Of a stretch of 64,000 nt of DNA, positions 44,712-53,422 are shown in pieces. The notes beneath the pieces are model-generated. The model made no database searches and had not been told where the DNA came from. It saw only the letters and a list, made by a program, of their open reading frames with translations. The DNA is from Lolliginicoccus suaedae (GTDB lineage Bacteria; Actinomycetota; Actinomycetes; Mycobacteriales; Mycobacteriaceae). The stretch lies in assembly GCF_008312885.1 (NCBI RefSeq), contig NZ_VSSO01000004.1, positions 1 to 64,000 on the forward strand. Reading direction: 5' to 3'. The position numbers and the translations under genes were made by a program. Each line of letters opens with the position of its first letter. The stretch's first letter is position 1.

Positions 44712-44817
44712 CAGGGTAGCCAGTTAGTGCGACACCGGGTTGGCGAGCGGGCGGGTGGATGGTGGGAACGCTGGCTTGGCACCGCCCGGGCTGGTGGCGT
44801 TGGGGCACGCTGGCGCT

Positions 44818-44858
44818 AGTGGAAACTTTTCCCGCCTGGAGCGGGAAAAGTTTCCACT
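44818..44858. repeat. dispersed hairpin family B, copy 1 (18-5-18)
   Basis: AGTGGAAACTTTTCCCGC and its exact reverse complement flank the loop CTGGA. Arms are perfect over 18 bases. It lies 12 bases downstream of the vsr stop, where a terminator would be, but no T-tract follows. The copy at 50822 has identical arms. Confidence 0.9.
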
Positions 44859-44870
44859 CGGGCCCACGAG

Positions 44871-45302
44871 CTAGCTCGCGTCGGCATCCCGCGCCTCGCG
44901 AACCGCGTCGAGCACGCGCTCCACCGCATCCCCGAGCCGCTCGTGCTCCCACACCACGATCAGCGACCAGCCATGCGCCTCGAGCAACCGCTCCTTGCGC
45001 TCGTCCCGCGCCACGTTCCCCGAGATCTTCCCCGACCAGTACGTCACGTTGCTCGAGGCCTGCCGGTAATGCTCCGGGCATCCATGCCAGTAGCAGCCCC
45101 GCACCTCCACCGCGATCCGTAGACGAGTGAACGCGACATCGACCGACATGCGGCGATTCTCCGGGAACGGGCGATAGCGCACCCGGTACCTCAGGCCCTC
45201 GGCGAACAAGGCGCGGCGAAGCGCGAGCTCCGGACCTGTGTCCTTGCCCCGGATACGCGCCATGCGCTCCGAGCGCTCAGCAGGGGTGAGAAAATCCGCC
45301 AC
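44871..45302 (-). CDS. vsr: very short patch repair (Vsr) endonuclease
   Basis: Vsr nicks DNA 5' of T:G mismatches made by deamination of 5-methylcytosine. The 143-residue form from GTG 45302 begins VADFLTPAERSERMARIRGKDTGPE, and the conserved core VDVAFTRLRIAVEVRGCYWHGCPEHY includes the catalytic Asp and the zinc/His-Cys motif. GGAGGG lies unusually close to the GTG. Vsr normally accompanies a Dcm-type cytosine methyltransferase, but none is next to it. It is flanked by the B hairpin on its 3' side and the A hairpin on its 5' side. Confidence 0.87.
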   Translation of the reverse strand: MADFLTPAERSERMARIRGKDTGPELALRRALFAEGLRYRVRYRPFPENRRMSVDVAFTRLRIAVEVRGCYWHGCPEHYRQASSNVTYWSGKISGNVARDERKERLLEAHGWSLIVVWEHERLGDAVERVLDAVREARDADAS

Positions 45303-45377
45303 CCCTCCAGTGTCGCTGCTCGGCGGGACTCGCGTGGGCGGGCTGCGGACGGCCACGCGCAGGGTGCCCGCAGCTGA

Positions 45378-45434
45378 CGAGTGCGCGAAAAACGACAGGA
45401 TGTACGCGTGCGGGTGTCGTTTTGCGCACACTCG
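45378..45434. repeat. dispersed hairpin family A, copy 3 (20-17-20)
   Basis: Arms at 45378-45397 and 45415-45434 agree at 18 of 20 positions; the loop of 17 bases contains TACGCGT. It lies 29 bases past the stop of the metallo-beta-lactamase gene (46096-45464) and before vsr. Confidence 0.88.
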
Positions 45435-45463
45435 CGCCGCCAGCCCCGCGAGCGACCGGCCAG

Positions 45464-46096
45464 CTAGTGACCGCGCGCGATCCACTCCTCGAGGTGCGGT
45501 GCTTCTCCCCCGACGGTGGTCCCCTCGCCGTGCCCGGTGTGCACGCGCGTCTCGCCGGGCAGGGTGAGCACGCGCTCGCGGATGGAACGGATGATCGTCG
45601 GGAAGTCGGAGAACGATCGACCGGTAGCGCCAGGCCCACCGGAGAACAAGGTGTCCCCGGAGAACAGGACTCCCGCCTCAGGCAGGTAGAGGCAGATCGA
45701 GCCGGGCGAGTGCCCTGGGGTGCGGATGGCCTCGAGGTCGGTCCCAGCGATGGTGATGCGTTGACCGTCCTCGAGGTCGCGATACGGCTCCTCGGGGTGG
45801 GTCATCCGCCACAGCGGATCGTCGCCGGGATGCAGCAGGATGGGCGCGTCGAGCCGCCGGGAGAGCTCCGGGGCAACGGTCACATGGTCGTTGTGCCCAT
45901 GGGTGCAGATCACCGCCCGCACATGCCGTCCATCCACGGAGTCGATGATGGGCGCGGCCGCATGTGCCGCATCAATGATGACGACTTCATCGTCGTCGCC
46001 GACGAGCCAGATGTTGTTGTCGACATCCCAGGCACCCCCGTCGAGCTCGAAGGTGCCGGATGTGGTCACATGGTCGATGCGCAGCGTGCCGCTCAC
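45464..46096 (-). CDS. metallo-beta-lactamase fold hydrolase paired with MscR
   Basis: The 210-residue protein has the metal motif THGHNDH at residues 65-71, further ligands in TPGHSPGSI and FSGDTLF, and a C-terminal HTGHGEGT. It overlaps the stop of the mycothiol-dependent dehydrogenase by four bases. This pairing is the same as M. tuberculosis mscR with Rv2260. By analogy with glyoxalase II and FrmB it may hydrolyse S-formylmycothiol, freeing mycothiol and formate. The GTG 46096 start is set by the overlap. Confidence 0.88.
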   Translation of the reverse strand: MSGTLRIDHVTTSGTFELDGGAWDVDNNIWLVGDDDEVVIIDAAHAAAPIIDSVDGRHVRAVICTHGHNDHVTVAPELSRRLDAPILLHPGDDPLWRMTHPEEPYRDLEDGQRITIAGTDLEAIRTPGHSPGSICLYLPEAGVLFSGDTLFSGGPGATGRSFSDFPTIIRSIRERVLTLPGETRVHTGHGEGTTVGGEAPHLEEWIARGH

Positions 46097-47178
46097 AGGA
46101 TCACCACCGAGCGCAGGACCGCACCCTCGTGCATGGAGTGGAAGGCCTGCTCCACCGAATCAAGGCTGATGCGCTCGGTGACGAACTTCTCCAGCGGCAG
46201 GCGCCCCTGCTGGTAGAGGTCGACGAGCGGGGGGAAATCCCGCTCGGGCAGGCAGTCGCCGTACCACGAGGATTTGAGCGCGCCCCCGTGCGAGAAGAAG
46301 TCGAGCATCGGCATCTCCAGCCGCATATCCGGGGTGGGCACGCCCACCAGCACCACTGTCCCGGCGAGGTCGCGCGCGTAGAAGGCTTGCTTCCAGGTCT
46401 CGGGCCGCCCCACGGCGTCGATCACGACGTCCGCGCCGAACCCTCCGGTGAGCCCCTGCACCGCTTCCACGACATCGGCGGAGCTGGCATCGACTACGTG
46501 GGTGGCGCCGAGCTCGCGCGCCCAGTCGAGCTTCTTTGGGTCCCGATCCACCGCGATGATGGTGCGTGCCCCGGCGAGCCAGGCGCCCATGATCGCGGCA
46601 TCCCCCACGCCGCCGCAGCCGATGACGGCGACGGTATCCCCGCGCGTGACTCCACCGGTGTTGACGGCCGCGCCGAGGCCCGCCATCACTCCGCAGCCGA
46701 GGAGACCCACCACAGCGGGATCGGCAGCGGGATCGACCTTGGTGCACTGGCCGGCGTGGACGAGCGTCTTGTCGGCGAACGCGCCGATGCCCAGAGCCGG
46801 GGTGAGCTCGGTACCGTCGGCGAGCGTCATGCGCTGCTCCGCGTTGAACGTGTCGAAGCAGTACTGGGGACGGCCGCGCTTGCACGCCCGGCACTGGCCG
46901 CAGACGGCGCGCCAGTTCAGGATGACGAAATCACCAGGGGCAACGGATTCCACTCCCTCGCCGACGCTCTCGACAGTGCCGGCGGCCTCGTGGCCGAGAA
47001 GGAAGGGGAACTCGTCATTGATCCCGCCGTCCCGGTAGGCCAGATCGGTGTGGCATACCCCGCAGGCCGCGATGTCGACGACAACCTCGCCCGGGCCCGG
47101 GTCAGGGATGGTGATGTCCACGAGCTCCACGGGGGCGCCCTTCGCTCGGGCGATCACGCCCCGAACCTGTTGCGGCAT
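46093..47178 (-). CDS. mscR: S-nitrosomycothiol reductase / mycothiol-dependent formaldehyde dehydrogenase
   Basis: This zinc-dependent alcohol dehydrogenase (361 residues) oxidises S-hydroxymethylmycothiol and reduces nitrosomycothiol in actinobacteria. The catalytic zinc site has [10 protein letters not shown] and LLGHEAAG, the structural zinc site [15 protein letters not shown], and the NAD site [12 protein letters not shown]. The last residues, VLRSVVIL, match the family end. GGAAGGAAG precedes ATG 47178. It implies the organism makes mycothiol, as Mycobacteriales do. Confidence 0.92.
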   Translation of the reverse strand: MPQQVRGVIARAKGAPVELVDITIPDPGPGEVVVDIAACGVCHTDLAYRDGGINDEFPFLLGHEAAGTVESVGEGVESVAPGDFVILNWRAVCGQCRACKRGRPQYCFDTFNAEQRMTLADGTELTPALGIGAFADKTLVHAGQCTKVDPAADPAVVGLLGCGVMAGLGAAVNTGGVTRGDTVAVIGCGGVGDAAIMGAWLAGARTIIAVDRDPKKLDWARELGATHVVDASSADVVEAVQGLTGGFGADVVIDAVGRPETWKQAFYARDLAGTVVLVGVPTPDMRLEMPMLDFFSHGGALKSSWYGDCLPERDFPPLVDLYQQGRLPLEKFVTERISLDSVEQAFHSMHEGAVLRSVVIL

Positions 47179-47311
47179 GGTCGTTCACTTCCTTCCACCG
47201 GATTCGCATTCATGCGCATGAACGCATGGCCCCCACGCTAGCGGCATCGGCTGGCCCCGGCGAGGATGCTTACTGGCCGGCGCGGTCCGCCCGCGCCCCG
47301 TCGGCCGCCCG

Positions 47312-47387
47312 CGAGTGTGCGACCCGCCCGCGAGTGTGCGAGAAACGACATCAATACGCGTACCAACTGTCGTTTTTCGCACACTCA
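47312..47387. repeat. dispersed hairpin family A, copy 4 (20-17-20) with an extra half-site
   Basis: Arms at 47331-47350 and 47368-47387 agree at 18 of 20 positions and flank 17 bases that include TACGCGT, as in copy 3. A further half-site CGAGTGTGCGA lies directly upstream at 47312-47322, as if the element once started to duplicate. It sits about 40 bases past the BVMO stop. Confidence 0.88.
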
Positions 47388-47426
47388 CGCCGCCAACCCC
47401 CGCCAACCTGTGCCGCGAACCCCCGT

Positions 47427-48881
47427 CTACCCGCGCGTGATGCGGTAGTGCCGGTCGTCGGGCGTGGTGAGCATGGCGGTCATCGTCGCGCGGTCGAACG
47501 GCCACAGGTCGATGCTGCCGTCCTCGTTCTGGTACCAGGAGTTGCAGCCACCGGTGTTCCAGATGGTCGGTCCGATGGCCTCCAGCACCTGCTCGTTGAA
47601 CTCGCGGGTGGCTTCCTCGGTCGGCTCGGCGGCGGTGAGCTCCCCGTCGCGGAACCGCTGGATGAACTGCAGGATGTAGCGGGACGTCAGCTCCGCGGTG
47701 TACTGCAGGGAGATCGATCCGATGGGCGAGTTGGGCCCGAGCATGGTGAAGAAGTTCGGGAATCCCGGCATCGCGGTCATGCGGTAGGCGCGGGGCCCCT
47801 TGGCCCACGCCTCGTCGAGGGTAATGCCGCCGCGTCCGGTCAGCTGCATGGGGCGCATGTAGTGGTGGGCCTCGAACCCGGTGGCGAGGATGATGACGTC
47901 GAACTCGCGCTCGATTCCATCGGTGGTGATGATGGATGTCTCGGTGACGCGCTCGATACCGGTGCTGACGTACTCGACGTTGGGCTGCTGCACCGCCTTG
48001 TAGTAGCTGCCGGAGACGACCTGCCGCTTGCACAATGGCTCGTACTCGGGAGTGAGTCGCGCACGCAGCGCGGGGTCGCGGATGGTGCGCAGGTGCAGGC
48101 GCGCGAGGGATTGGACGAGGCTCCGCCGCCAGCTTGGCCTAGTGGTGATGTCAGCGAGGATGCCCGACGCCCACAGCGCGGTGGCGTAGAGGCGACGGTT
48201 GGCGGCGGGCACACGGGAGAGCGTCGCGCTGACCACGCGGGACTGCCGGAGCCCGGTGGGGCCCCACAGCACCCATTGCGGGGTGCGCGCGAACTGGGTG
48301 ACCTGCCGCGCCTCGGGCTGCAGAGCCGAGACTACTTGCACGCCGGTCGATCCCGTGCCGATGACCGCGACCCGCTTTCCGCCCGTGGTGACGGTGTCGT
48401 CCCAGCGCGCGGTGTGCACGACCGGCCCGGCGAACGTGTCGAGCCCGTCGATGGCGGGGATGCTGGGGTGGTGCAGGATGCCGGTGGCCGAGATGAGGAA
48501 GTCGCACTCGTAGCGTTCCCCGCTCTCGGTCTCGACGATCCATCCGACGTCGGTGTACGCCGCCGCCGTGACGGTCGTGCCGGTGCAGATGTGGGGGCCG
48601 AGGCCGAACTGCTCGACCACATCACGGTGGTACTGCTGGATCTCGGGCCCGGTGGCGAAGACGCGCTTCCAGTCCGGTTTGGGGGCGAACGAGTATTGGT
48701 ACAGGTGGGACGGCACGTCGCAGGTGAGCCCGGGGTAGCGGTTCCAGTGCCACACTCCCCCGACATCGCTGCCCTTCTCGAGGATGACGAAGTCGTCGAT
48801 CCCGGCCTCGCGAAGGGTGGTGCCCATGGCGATGCCGGACATTCCCGCGCCGATGATGACGGCGAGCACGCGGTGGGTCAT
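47427..48881 (-). CDS. flavin-containing Baeyer-Villiger-type monooxygenase
   Basis: The 484-residue protein has the FAD site IIGAGMSGIAMGTTL, the Baeyer-Villiger fingerprint FxGxxxHxxxW as FAGPVVHTARW, and the NADPH site VIGTGSTGVQVV. Enzymes of this group insert oxygen next to ketones or hydroxylate; the substrate is unknown. ATG 48881 overlaps the patatin stop by four bases, so it is the last gene of the SDR-patatin-BVMO operon. The mix recalls the mycobacterial mymA operon (monooxygenase, hydrolase, dehydrogenase), but this is not a proven orthology. Confidence 0.9.
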   Translation of the reverse strand: MTHRVLAVIIGAGMSGIAMGTTLREAGIDDFVILEKGSDVGGVWHWNRYPGLTCDVPSHLYQYSFAPKPDWKRVFATGPEIQQYHRDVVEQFGLGPHICTGTTVTAAAYTDVGWIVETESGERYECDFLISATGILHHPSIPAIDGLDTFAGPVVHTARWDDTVTTGGKRVAVIGTGSTGVQVVSALQPEARQVTQFARTPQWVLWGPTGLRQSRVVSATLSRVPAANRRLYATALWASGILADITTRPSWRRSLVQSLARLHLRTIRDPALRARLTPEYEPLCKRQVVSGSYYKAVQQPNVEYVSTGIERVTETSIITTDGIEREFDVIILATGFEAHHYMRPMQLTGRGGITLDEAWAKGPRAYRMTAMPGFPNFFTMLGPNSPIGSISLQYTAELTSRYILQFIQRFRDGELTAAEPTEEATREFNEQVLEAIGPTIWNTGGCNSWYQNEDGSIDLWPFDRATMTAMLTTPDDRHYRITRG

Positions 48882-49819
48882 CGCAGTCCCTCCAGGGTGG
48901 TGACGCGCTGCGGGAGCGTGGCGAGAGCATGCTCGAACACGGTTTCGCGGCGCCGGTGGTCCATGAGGTTGCCGCCCATCACCGCGAGATCGGCCGTGGT
49001 GGCATCGAGCACGATCACGCGGGTTCCCGACAGCTCCAGGTGCTTGATCTCGGCGCGCAGTCCGCGGGTCATGCCGCGGCGCAGGAGCCGGTCCTCGCCG
49101 TGGCCGAGCAGGCCGGGCGCGCGAGCTCCCGAGAGAGATGCCATCGGTGCGATCACGATGGCTTCGTCGACCCCCTGAGCACCAGGATCATCCGCGATCA
49201 GGTCCACCGAGGCGGTGGACGCGGCCCCTCCATCGATGTAGCGCCGACCGTCGATCTCGACGGGCGGGTACCAGCCGGGGATCGCCCACGAGGCTTGCAG
49301 TGCCTCGCTCACCGAGGCGGGCGGGCTTCCGGGCGCGCCGAACGCCACGCGCTCGCCGGTGTCGTAGTCCATGGCGACCAGGCGCAGTCCGGGATGGCTT
49401 GGCCAGCTCGCGCGGGGGTTGAGCGAAAGCGCGAGGCGCTCGAGCCAGGCTGGATCACCGCTGCCGCCCGGCGCGAGCCCCGAGAGCGCGGACAGGCCAC
49501 GCGCGCGGCGCAGCAGCCCGGGAGAGCCCAGGCGTGCGCGCGGCAGCGGAGGAAACCGGCCGGGCGCGTCGGCGAGATGAGCGCGCAGCCGCTTGTCCTC
49601 GGTGGAGCCTTGCTGCATCGCGACGAGCTCGTCGACGCTGATGCCACTGGCGAGCATGGTGCCCAGTTCCGCCCCGGCCGAGGTTCCCTGGATGATGCTG
49701 GCGGTGCGCGGATCCCAATCAAGGTGATCGGCGAGCGATTTGAGCGCAGCGATGGTCCAGGCTCCACCGAGGGTGCCGCCGCAGCCGAGGACGAGCGCGC
49801 GCCGTGTCGTGGTGCTCAT
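48878..49819 (-). CDS. patatin-like phospholipase
   Basis: The 313-residue protein has the oxyanion GCGGTLGGAW, nucleophile motif GTSAGAE and the catalytic aspartate in YIDGGAAS, the Ser-Asp dyad of patatin phospholipases. ATG 49819 overlaps the SDR stop (ATGA), and its stop overlaps the BVMO start, so all three are coupled. No signal peptide is seen, so it acts inside the cell, perhaps on lipid esters made or opened by the partner enzymes. Confidence 0.92.
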   Translation of the reverse strand: MSTTTRRALVLGCGGTLGGAWTIAALKSLADHLDWDPRTASIIQGTSAGAELGTMLASGISVDELVAMQQGSTEDKRLRAHLADAPGRFPPLPRARLGSPGLLRRARGLSALSGLAPGGSGDPAWLERLALSLNPRASWPSHPGLRLVAMDYDTGERVAFGAPGSPPASVSEALQASWAIPGWYPPVEIDGRRYIDGGAASTASVDLIADDPGAQGVDEAIVIAPMASLSGARAPGLLGHGEDRLLRRGMTRGLRAEIKHLELSGTRVIVLDATTADLAVMGGNLMDHRRRETVFEHALATLPQRVTTLEGLR

Positions 49820-50670
49820 GAGTGGCCTCCAAGCTGGCTGGCGATGCGGTCCTCGTAGGGGCGGCGGGCGTGATGGTCGAGCTGGTCGAGGGCGCGCCGG
49901 TCGTTGATGAGCGCGCGCCCGATGCGCTCGATCGGCTCGGGCACCAGGGCATGCATCAGTGCTACCGCAGGGTGGACGAAGCGGGGCACAGAGACCTCGG
50001 CGGCGCGGGTCCGGACGGTGCGGACGATCTCTCGGGCGACGTCCTCGGGATCGACGGTGGGCAGCGCTCCGCCGAGCCGGGCGCCGGAGGACAGCTCGGT
50101 GCGTACGGCGCTGGGCATGACGCAGCTGAAGCTGACGCCAGTGCGGGCGTTCTCGGCCCGCAGCGCGCTGGAGAGTCCGACGGCGGCGAACTTGCTGGCG
50201 TTGTACATGGCCATGCCGGGGATGGGGAGCTTGCCCGCCATGGAGGCGACGGTGACGATGTGGCCGCGACGGCGCTCGAGCATGCCGGGCAGGACAGCGC
50301 GCGTGCCATGCGACGGACCGTGGACGTTGATGTCGATCATCAGGCGGGAAAGCGCATCGGCCTGGTCGAGGAACGGACCGAGCGGCATGATCCCAGCGTT
50401 GTTGACGAGCACGTCGACGGATCCGCTGTGCTCGATGACGGTCGCGGTGAATGCAGCCCACGACTCGGGACTGGTGACGTCGAGGTGCGCGGCGTGGGTG
50501 TTGTCCAGGGTGGCGGCGGTCTGCTCGGCGAGGGAGGCATCGAGGTCACCGATCCAGACGGTGGCGCCGTGCTCGCTGAAGGCGCGGGCAGTGGCGGCGC
50601 CGATGCCGCGCGCGCCTCCAGTGACGATGACCGTGGCACCGTCGAGCGATAGTGCGGGGTAGCGAGGCAT
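49816..50670 (-). CDS. short-chain dehydrogenase/reductase
   Basis: From ATG 50670 (GGAG 7 bases upstream) the protein has 284 residues. The cofactor motif is TGGARGIG, with NNAG in VLVNNAGIM; the catalytic pair is YNASK with the serine in SMAGKL. It is a classical SDR that oxidises or reduces a hydroxyl or keto group. It starts the operon with patatin and BVMO. A frame extension upstream runs through the operator and is not likely used. Confidence 0.92.
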   Translation of the reverse strand: MPRYPALSLDGATVIVTGGARGIGAATARAFSEHGATVWIGDLDASLAEQTAATLDNTHAAHLDVTSPESWAAFTATVIEHSGSVDVLVNNAGIMPLGPFLDQADALSRLMIDINVHGPSHGTRAVLPGMLERRRGHIVTVASMAGKLPIPGMAMYNASKFAAVGLSSALRAENARTGVSFSCVMPSAVRTELSSGARLGGALPTVDPEDVAREIVRTVRTRAAEVSVPRFVHPAVALMHALVPEPIERIGRALINDRRALDQLDHHARRPYEDRIASQLGGHS

Positions 50671-50700
50671 GGACAGGCTCCGATCCAGATACACAACGTT

Positions 50701-50721
50701 TCTCACTCTTGCGAAGTGAGA
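50701..50721 (-). promoter_or_regulatory. candidate operator upstream of the SDR-patatin-BVMO operon
   Basis: TCTCACT and AGTGAGA form perfect 7-base arms around CTTGCGA, 31 bases before the SDR start. Further out, ACGTTT and AGCGTGTTT give partial symmetry. The layout suits a TetR-type repressor; the TetR gene at 51900 is a possible but unproven source. Confidence 0.55.
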
Positions 50722-50821
50722 GTACAGCGTGTTTCTGGTAAGTCAAGGGGCGGCGGCAGTGCGACCACGACGGCAGCGGGCCGGCTCAGTGGGCCCCTGG
50801 CTCAGTGGCCTCCCCCGCTTC

Positions 50822-50862
50822 AGTGGAAACTTTTCCCGCTCCAAGCGGGAAAAGTTTCCACT
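50822..50862. repeat. dispersed hairpin family B, copy 2 (18-5-18)
   Basis: The 18-base arms are perfect and identical to those at 44818; only the five loop bases differ (TCCAA). It lies 41 bases past the GNAT stop at 50904, again 3' of a gene. Confidence 0.9.
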
Positions 50863-50903
50863 CGACGGGACATTCAGCGACGGGCCCTTCAGCCAAGCCG
50901 CGC

Positions 50904-51746
50904 TCACCCCAGCTCGAACGAGGTGACCCCGAAGATCCGGTCCAGCGGCAAACCAGGATCGGGGCCGCGATACATCCGGCCCGTCTCGAACACCACTTCC
51001 ATGCCGCGCTCGGCGGCCAAGCGCCCCGCAGCACCGTTGGGCTCGGGAGCGTCCAGGAACACCCGTGCCCTGCCGCCCGCGCATGCCACGAGGTCGTCGA
51101 GCAGTTCCTCCGCGAGGCCAGGGGAATCCGCGAACAGTGGCCCGATCTTCCAGCCGTCGAGGCACTTTCGGATCGTTCCCGCTGCCGCCACCTCGCCATC
51201 GGCCACGATGAACCTGGTGCGCGCGTCCGGCAGCGACCACCACGCCTCGAGAAAGGTGCGGCGATCCGCGGGGAAATGCCGCCGATCATGGGCAACGAGA
51301 GAATCGTGCGCGGCGCTGGTGACCGAGCGCGCCCGCGCGGAGGGGCGCCCCTCCAGGACCCCGCCATGGCGGAACGACGAGAACGCCCGGACGAAGCCGG
51401 AGCGCGCGTAAGCCTCCTGCTGCTCGACCACTGCGTCGAGGCCCACCGTGCGCACGTCGGCGAGGGAATCCATCGCCTCGCCCCACAACCGGTAACCGAT
51501 GCCACGGCCGCGCCAGGGCGGGCTCACGATGTAGAAACCGATGAACCCGAGCTCCGAGCCGTACCGCACCGCGGAGATCGTCGCGACCAGCTCATCGTCC
51601 CACCAGGCGCCGCGAAACCCGGAGGGATCGGCCGCAGCGAAGGCGTCCGTATCATGCAGCCCCGGGTTCCAGCCCTCGGCCGCTGCCCACTCGACGGCGG
51701 TACGCACCCCGCCGATGTCGAGGACCCCGCTGGCATACCCGTCCAT
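50904..51746 (-). CDS. GNAT family N-acetyltransferase
   Basis: The 280-residue protein has a GNAT core, with the acetyl-CoA loop in SPPWRGRGIGYRLW, preceded by WWDDELVATISAVRYG, and a C-terminal second GNAT-like half (DGWKIGPLFADSPGLAEELL; ending in VVFETGRMYRGPDPGLP) typical of the YitH/Acetyltransf_18 pair. The acceptor is unknown. ATG 51746 lies four bases after AGGAGG; an ATG five codons upstream is an alternative. It diverges from the TetR gene. Confidence 0.88.
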   Translation of the reverse strand: MDGYASGVLDIGGVRTAVEWAAAEGWNPGLHDTDAFAAADPSGFRGAWWDDELVATISAVRYGSELGFIGFYIVSPPWRGRGIGYRLWGEAMDSLADVRTVGLDAVVEQQEAYARSGFVRAFSSFRHGGVLEGRPSARARSVTSAAHDSLVAHDRRHFPADRRTFLEAWWSLPDARTRFIVADGEVAAAGTIRKCLDGWKIGPLFADSPGLAEELLDDLVACAGGRARVFLDAPEPNGAAGRLAAERGMEVVFETGRMYRGPDPGLPLDRIFGVTSFELG

Positions 51747-51827
51747 CCGGCCTCCTGCCATCCGCTTCCCAGGATATTGCCGCGCCACAGTGCGCGACAA
51801 GGCCCCCGGACCGGCGATCACCACGCA

Positions 51828-51855
51828 CTACACTGTGGTTCCTACACTGTGGTTC
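51828..51855 (+). promoter_or_regulatory. tandem 14-base repeat carrying duplicated -10-like hexamers
   Basis: CTACACTGTGGTTC occurs twice head to tail (51828-51841 and 51842-51855). Each copy holds TACACT, a good -10 element, so the TetR gene at 51900 may have two promoters 14 bases apart, or the repeat may be the regulator's operator. Confidence 0.5.
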
Positions 51856-51899
51856 GACCAACCGCGACCCGCACGCGCAGAGACCCCGAAGGGAGCCAC

Positions 51900-52583
51900 G
51901 TGCCCGAGAGCCGGCAGCGCTCCCTCGTCCCGGACGAGTTCGGTGGGAACCTCCCCCGCCATCGGCACAACCTCACGCGCGAGCAGGTCAAGCAAAGCCA
52001 AGCGGCCCGGATCATCAATGCCGCGATCGAGCTGTTCGCCTCCCGCGGCTACGCGGGCACGACCGTCCTCGACATCGTCAAGCGCGCCGGGGTATCCCGC
52101 AAGACGTTCTACGAGCTGTTCGACACCAAGGAAGCCGTGATCGTCGCCGCCTACAGGGCCTTCGACACATTCCTCCGCGACGCTGGCTTGACGGCAAGCA
52201 ACAACGCGATCCTGACGACGCCTGAGCAACTGCACGGACTCGTGCGTGCATTGCTCACCCTGCTCGGAACCTATCCTGCTGGGGCCCGCATGTTCTTCCT
52301 CGAGGTCCTCGGCGCAGGCGATGAGGTGCGCCGCCGCCGCGCTGCTGCGATCACACAGTTCACCGATGTCCTCGGCCTGCCCTTGCAGCACCTCCGCGAG
52401 AGCCTCGATCCCGGACTGCCGCCCCTCGACCCCATCCTCGTGCGCGGCCTCGTCGGCGGGGTGATGGAGATGATCGTCGATCACCTCGTCCACCACGAGC
52501 CCGGCACCATCGCCGATCTCACCGAGGACGTCACCCACCTCATCCTGGGAGTGACCGCGCCGAGCCACGCGGCTCCCCGCTAG
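51900..52583 (+). CDS. TetR/AcrR family transcriptional regulator
   Basis: The 227-residue protein starts at GTG 51900, four bases after AGGGAG. The helix-turn-helix reads SRGYAGTTVLDIVKRAGVSRKTFYELFDTKEAV, preceded by a long N-terminal tail of about 30 residues. The ligand domain is of the common TetR_C type. Its stop shares CTAG (52580-52583) with the modA stop on the other strand. The target is unknown; the operons around 50700 and its own tandem repeat are candidates. Confidence 0.92.
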   Translation: MPESRQRSLVPDEFGGNLPRHRHNLTREQVKQSQAARIINAAIELFASRGYAGTTVLDIVKRAGVSRKTFYELFDTKEAVIVAAYRAFDTFLRDAGLTASNNAILTTPEQLHGLVRALLTLLGTYPAGARMFFLEVLGAGDEVRRRRAAAITQFTDVLGLPLQHLRESLDPGLPPLDPILVRGLVGGVMEMIVDHLVHHEPGTIADLTEDVTHLILGVTAPSHAAPR

Positions 52584-53335
52584 GGCACGCGGAACCCGGC
52601 CTCGGCCATCACTCGCTGCCCGTCCTCCCCGATGAGCAGGTCCACGAAATCGTGTGCGGCCTGGTTCTCCTTGGCGAGACCGAGCAGCGCCACCGGGTAG
52701 GTGTTCACGGCTGCCGCAGCCTCGGGAAATGCCACCGCGGTGACCTCGTCCCCAGCGGCACGAGCGTCGGTGACGTAGACCAGTCCCGCGTCCGCCTGGC
52801 CGGACGTGACCTTGGCTAGCACCCCCGACACCGAGGATTCCTCACTGACCGGCTTGAGGGTGACCCCCGCCTGGCTCGCTGCAGCCTGGGCAGCCGCGCC
52901 GCAGGGGACCTGGGGCGCGCACGTCACGACGAGCAGCGACGGATCCGTGAGGTCAGCAAGCGAACTGATTCCTTCCCGATTGCCGGGCGCGGTGATGATC
53001 GTCAGCACGTTCGCGGCGAAGACAACCGGCTCACCAGCGATGAGGCCGGCGTCAACGACCTTCTGCATGTTCGCCTTGCTGGCGGCGGCGAACACATCCG
53101 CCGGGGCGCCCGCGATCAGCTGGGCGGCGAGATCCGAGGAGCCCGCGAAGCTCAGCTCGACATCGACCCCGGGGTTCCGGGCCTCGAAAATCTCGGCAAT
53201 CTCAGTGAAGGATGCGTGCAGGGATGCCGCCGCGAAGACGGTGATCGTGTCCCCGGCCTCTGGCCGGGCCTGGTCCGCGCAGCCGCTCATAGCCACAGCC
53301 ACGGTCACGAGCAATCCCGGTAGCGCTCGTCTCAC
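52580..53335 (-). CDS. modA: molybdate ABC transporter substrate-binding lipoprotein
   Basis: The 251-residue protein has a signal peptide ending in AMSGC (lipobox) and a ModA fold with TVFAAASLHASFTEIAEIF, SFAGSSDLAAQLIAGAPADVF and the oxyanion-contact region GLVYVTDARA. It captures molybdate (or tungstate) outside the membrane and hands it to ModBC. The GTG 53335 start follows AAGGGG. It is divergent from the regulator-ModB-ModC genes, 87 bases away. Confidence 0.94.
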   Translation of the reverse strand: MRRALPGLLVTVAVAMSGCADQARPEAGDTITVFAAASLHASFTEIAEIFEARNPGVDVELSFAGSSDLAAQLIAGAPADVFAAASKANMQKVVDAGLIAGEPVVFAANVLTIITAPGNREGISSLADLTDPSLLVVTCAPQVPCGAAAQAAASQAGVTLKPVSEESSVSGVLAKVTSGQADAGLVYVTDARAAGDEVTAVAFPEAAAAVNTYPVALLGLAKENQAAHDFVDLLIGEDGQRVMAEAGFRVP

Positions 53336-53422
53336 CCCGAACCCCTTCCGCAGAAACGGACGTCCATGCAGTTTCTATCCGCGCATGCGTCAGAATAGCT
53401 CGTTTCAGCTAGCATCGACGGT

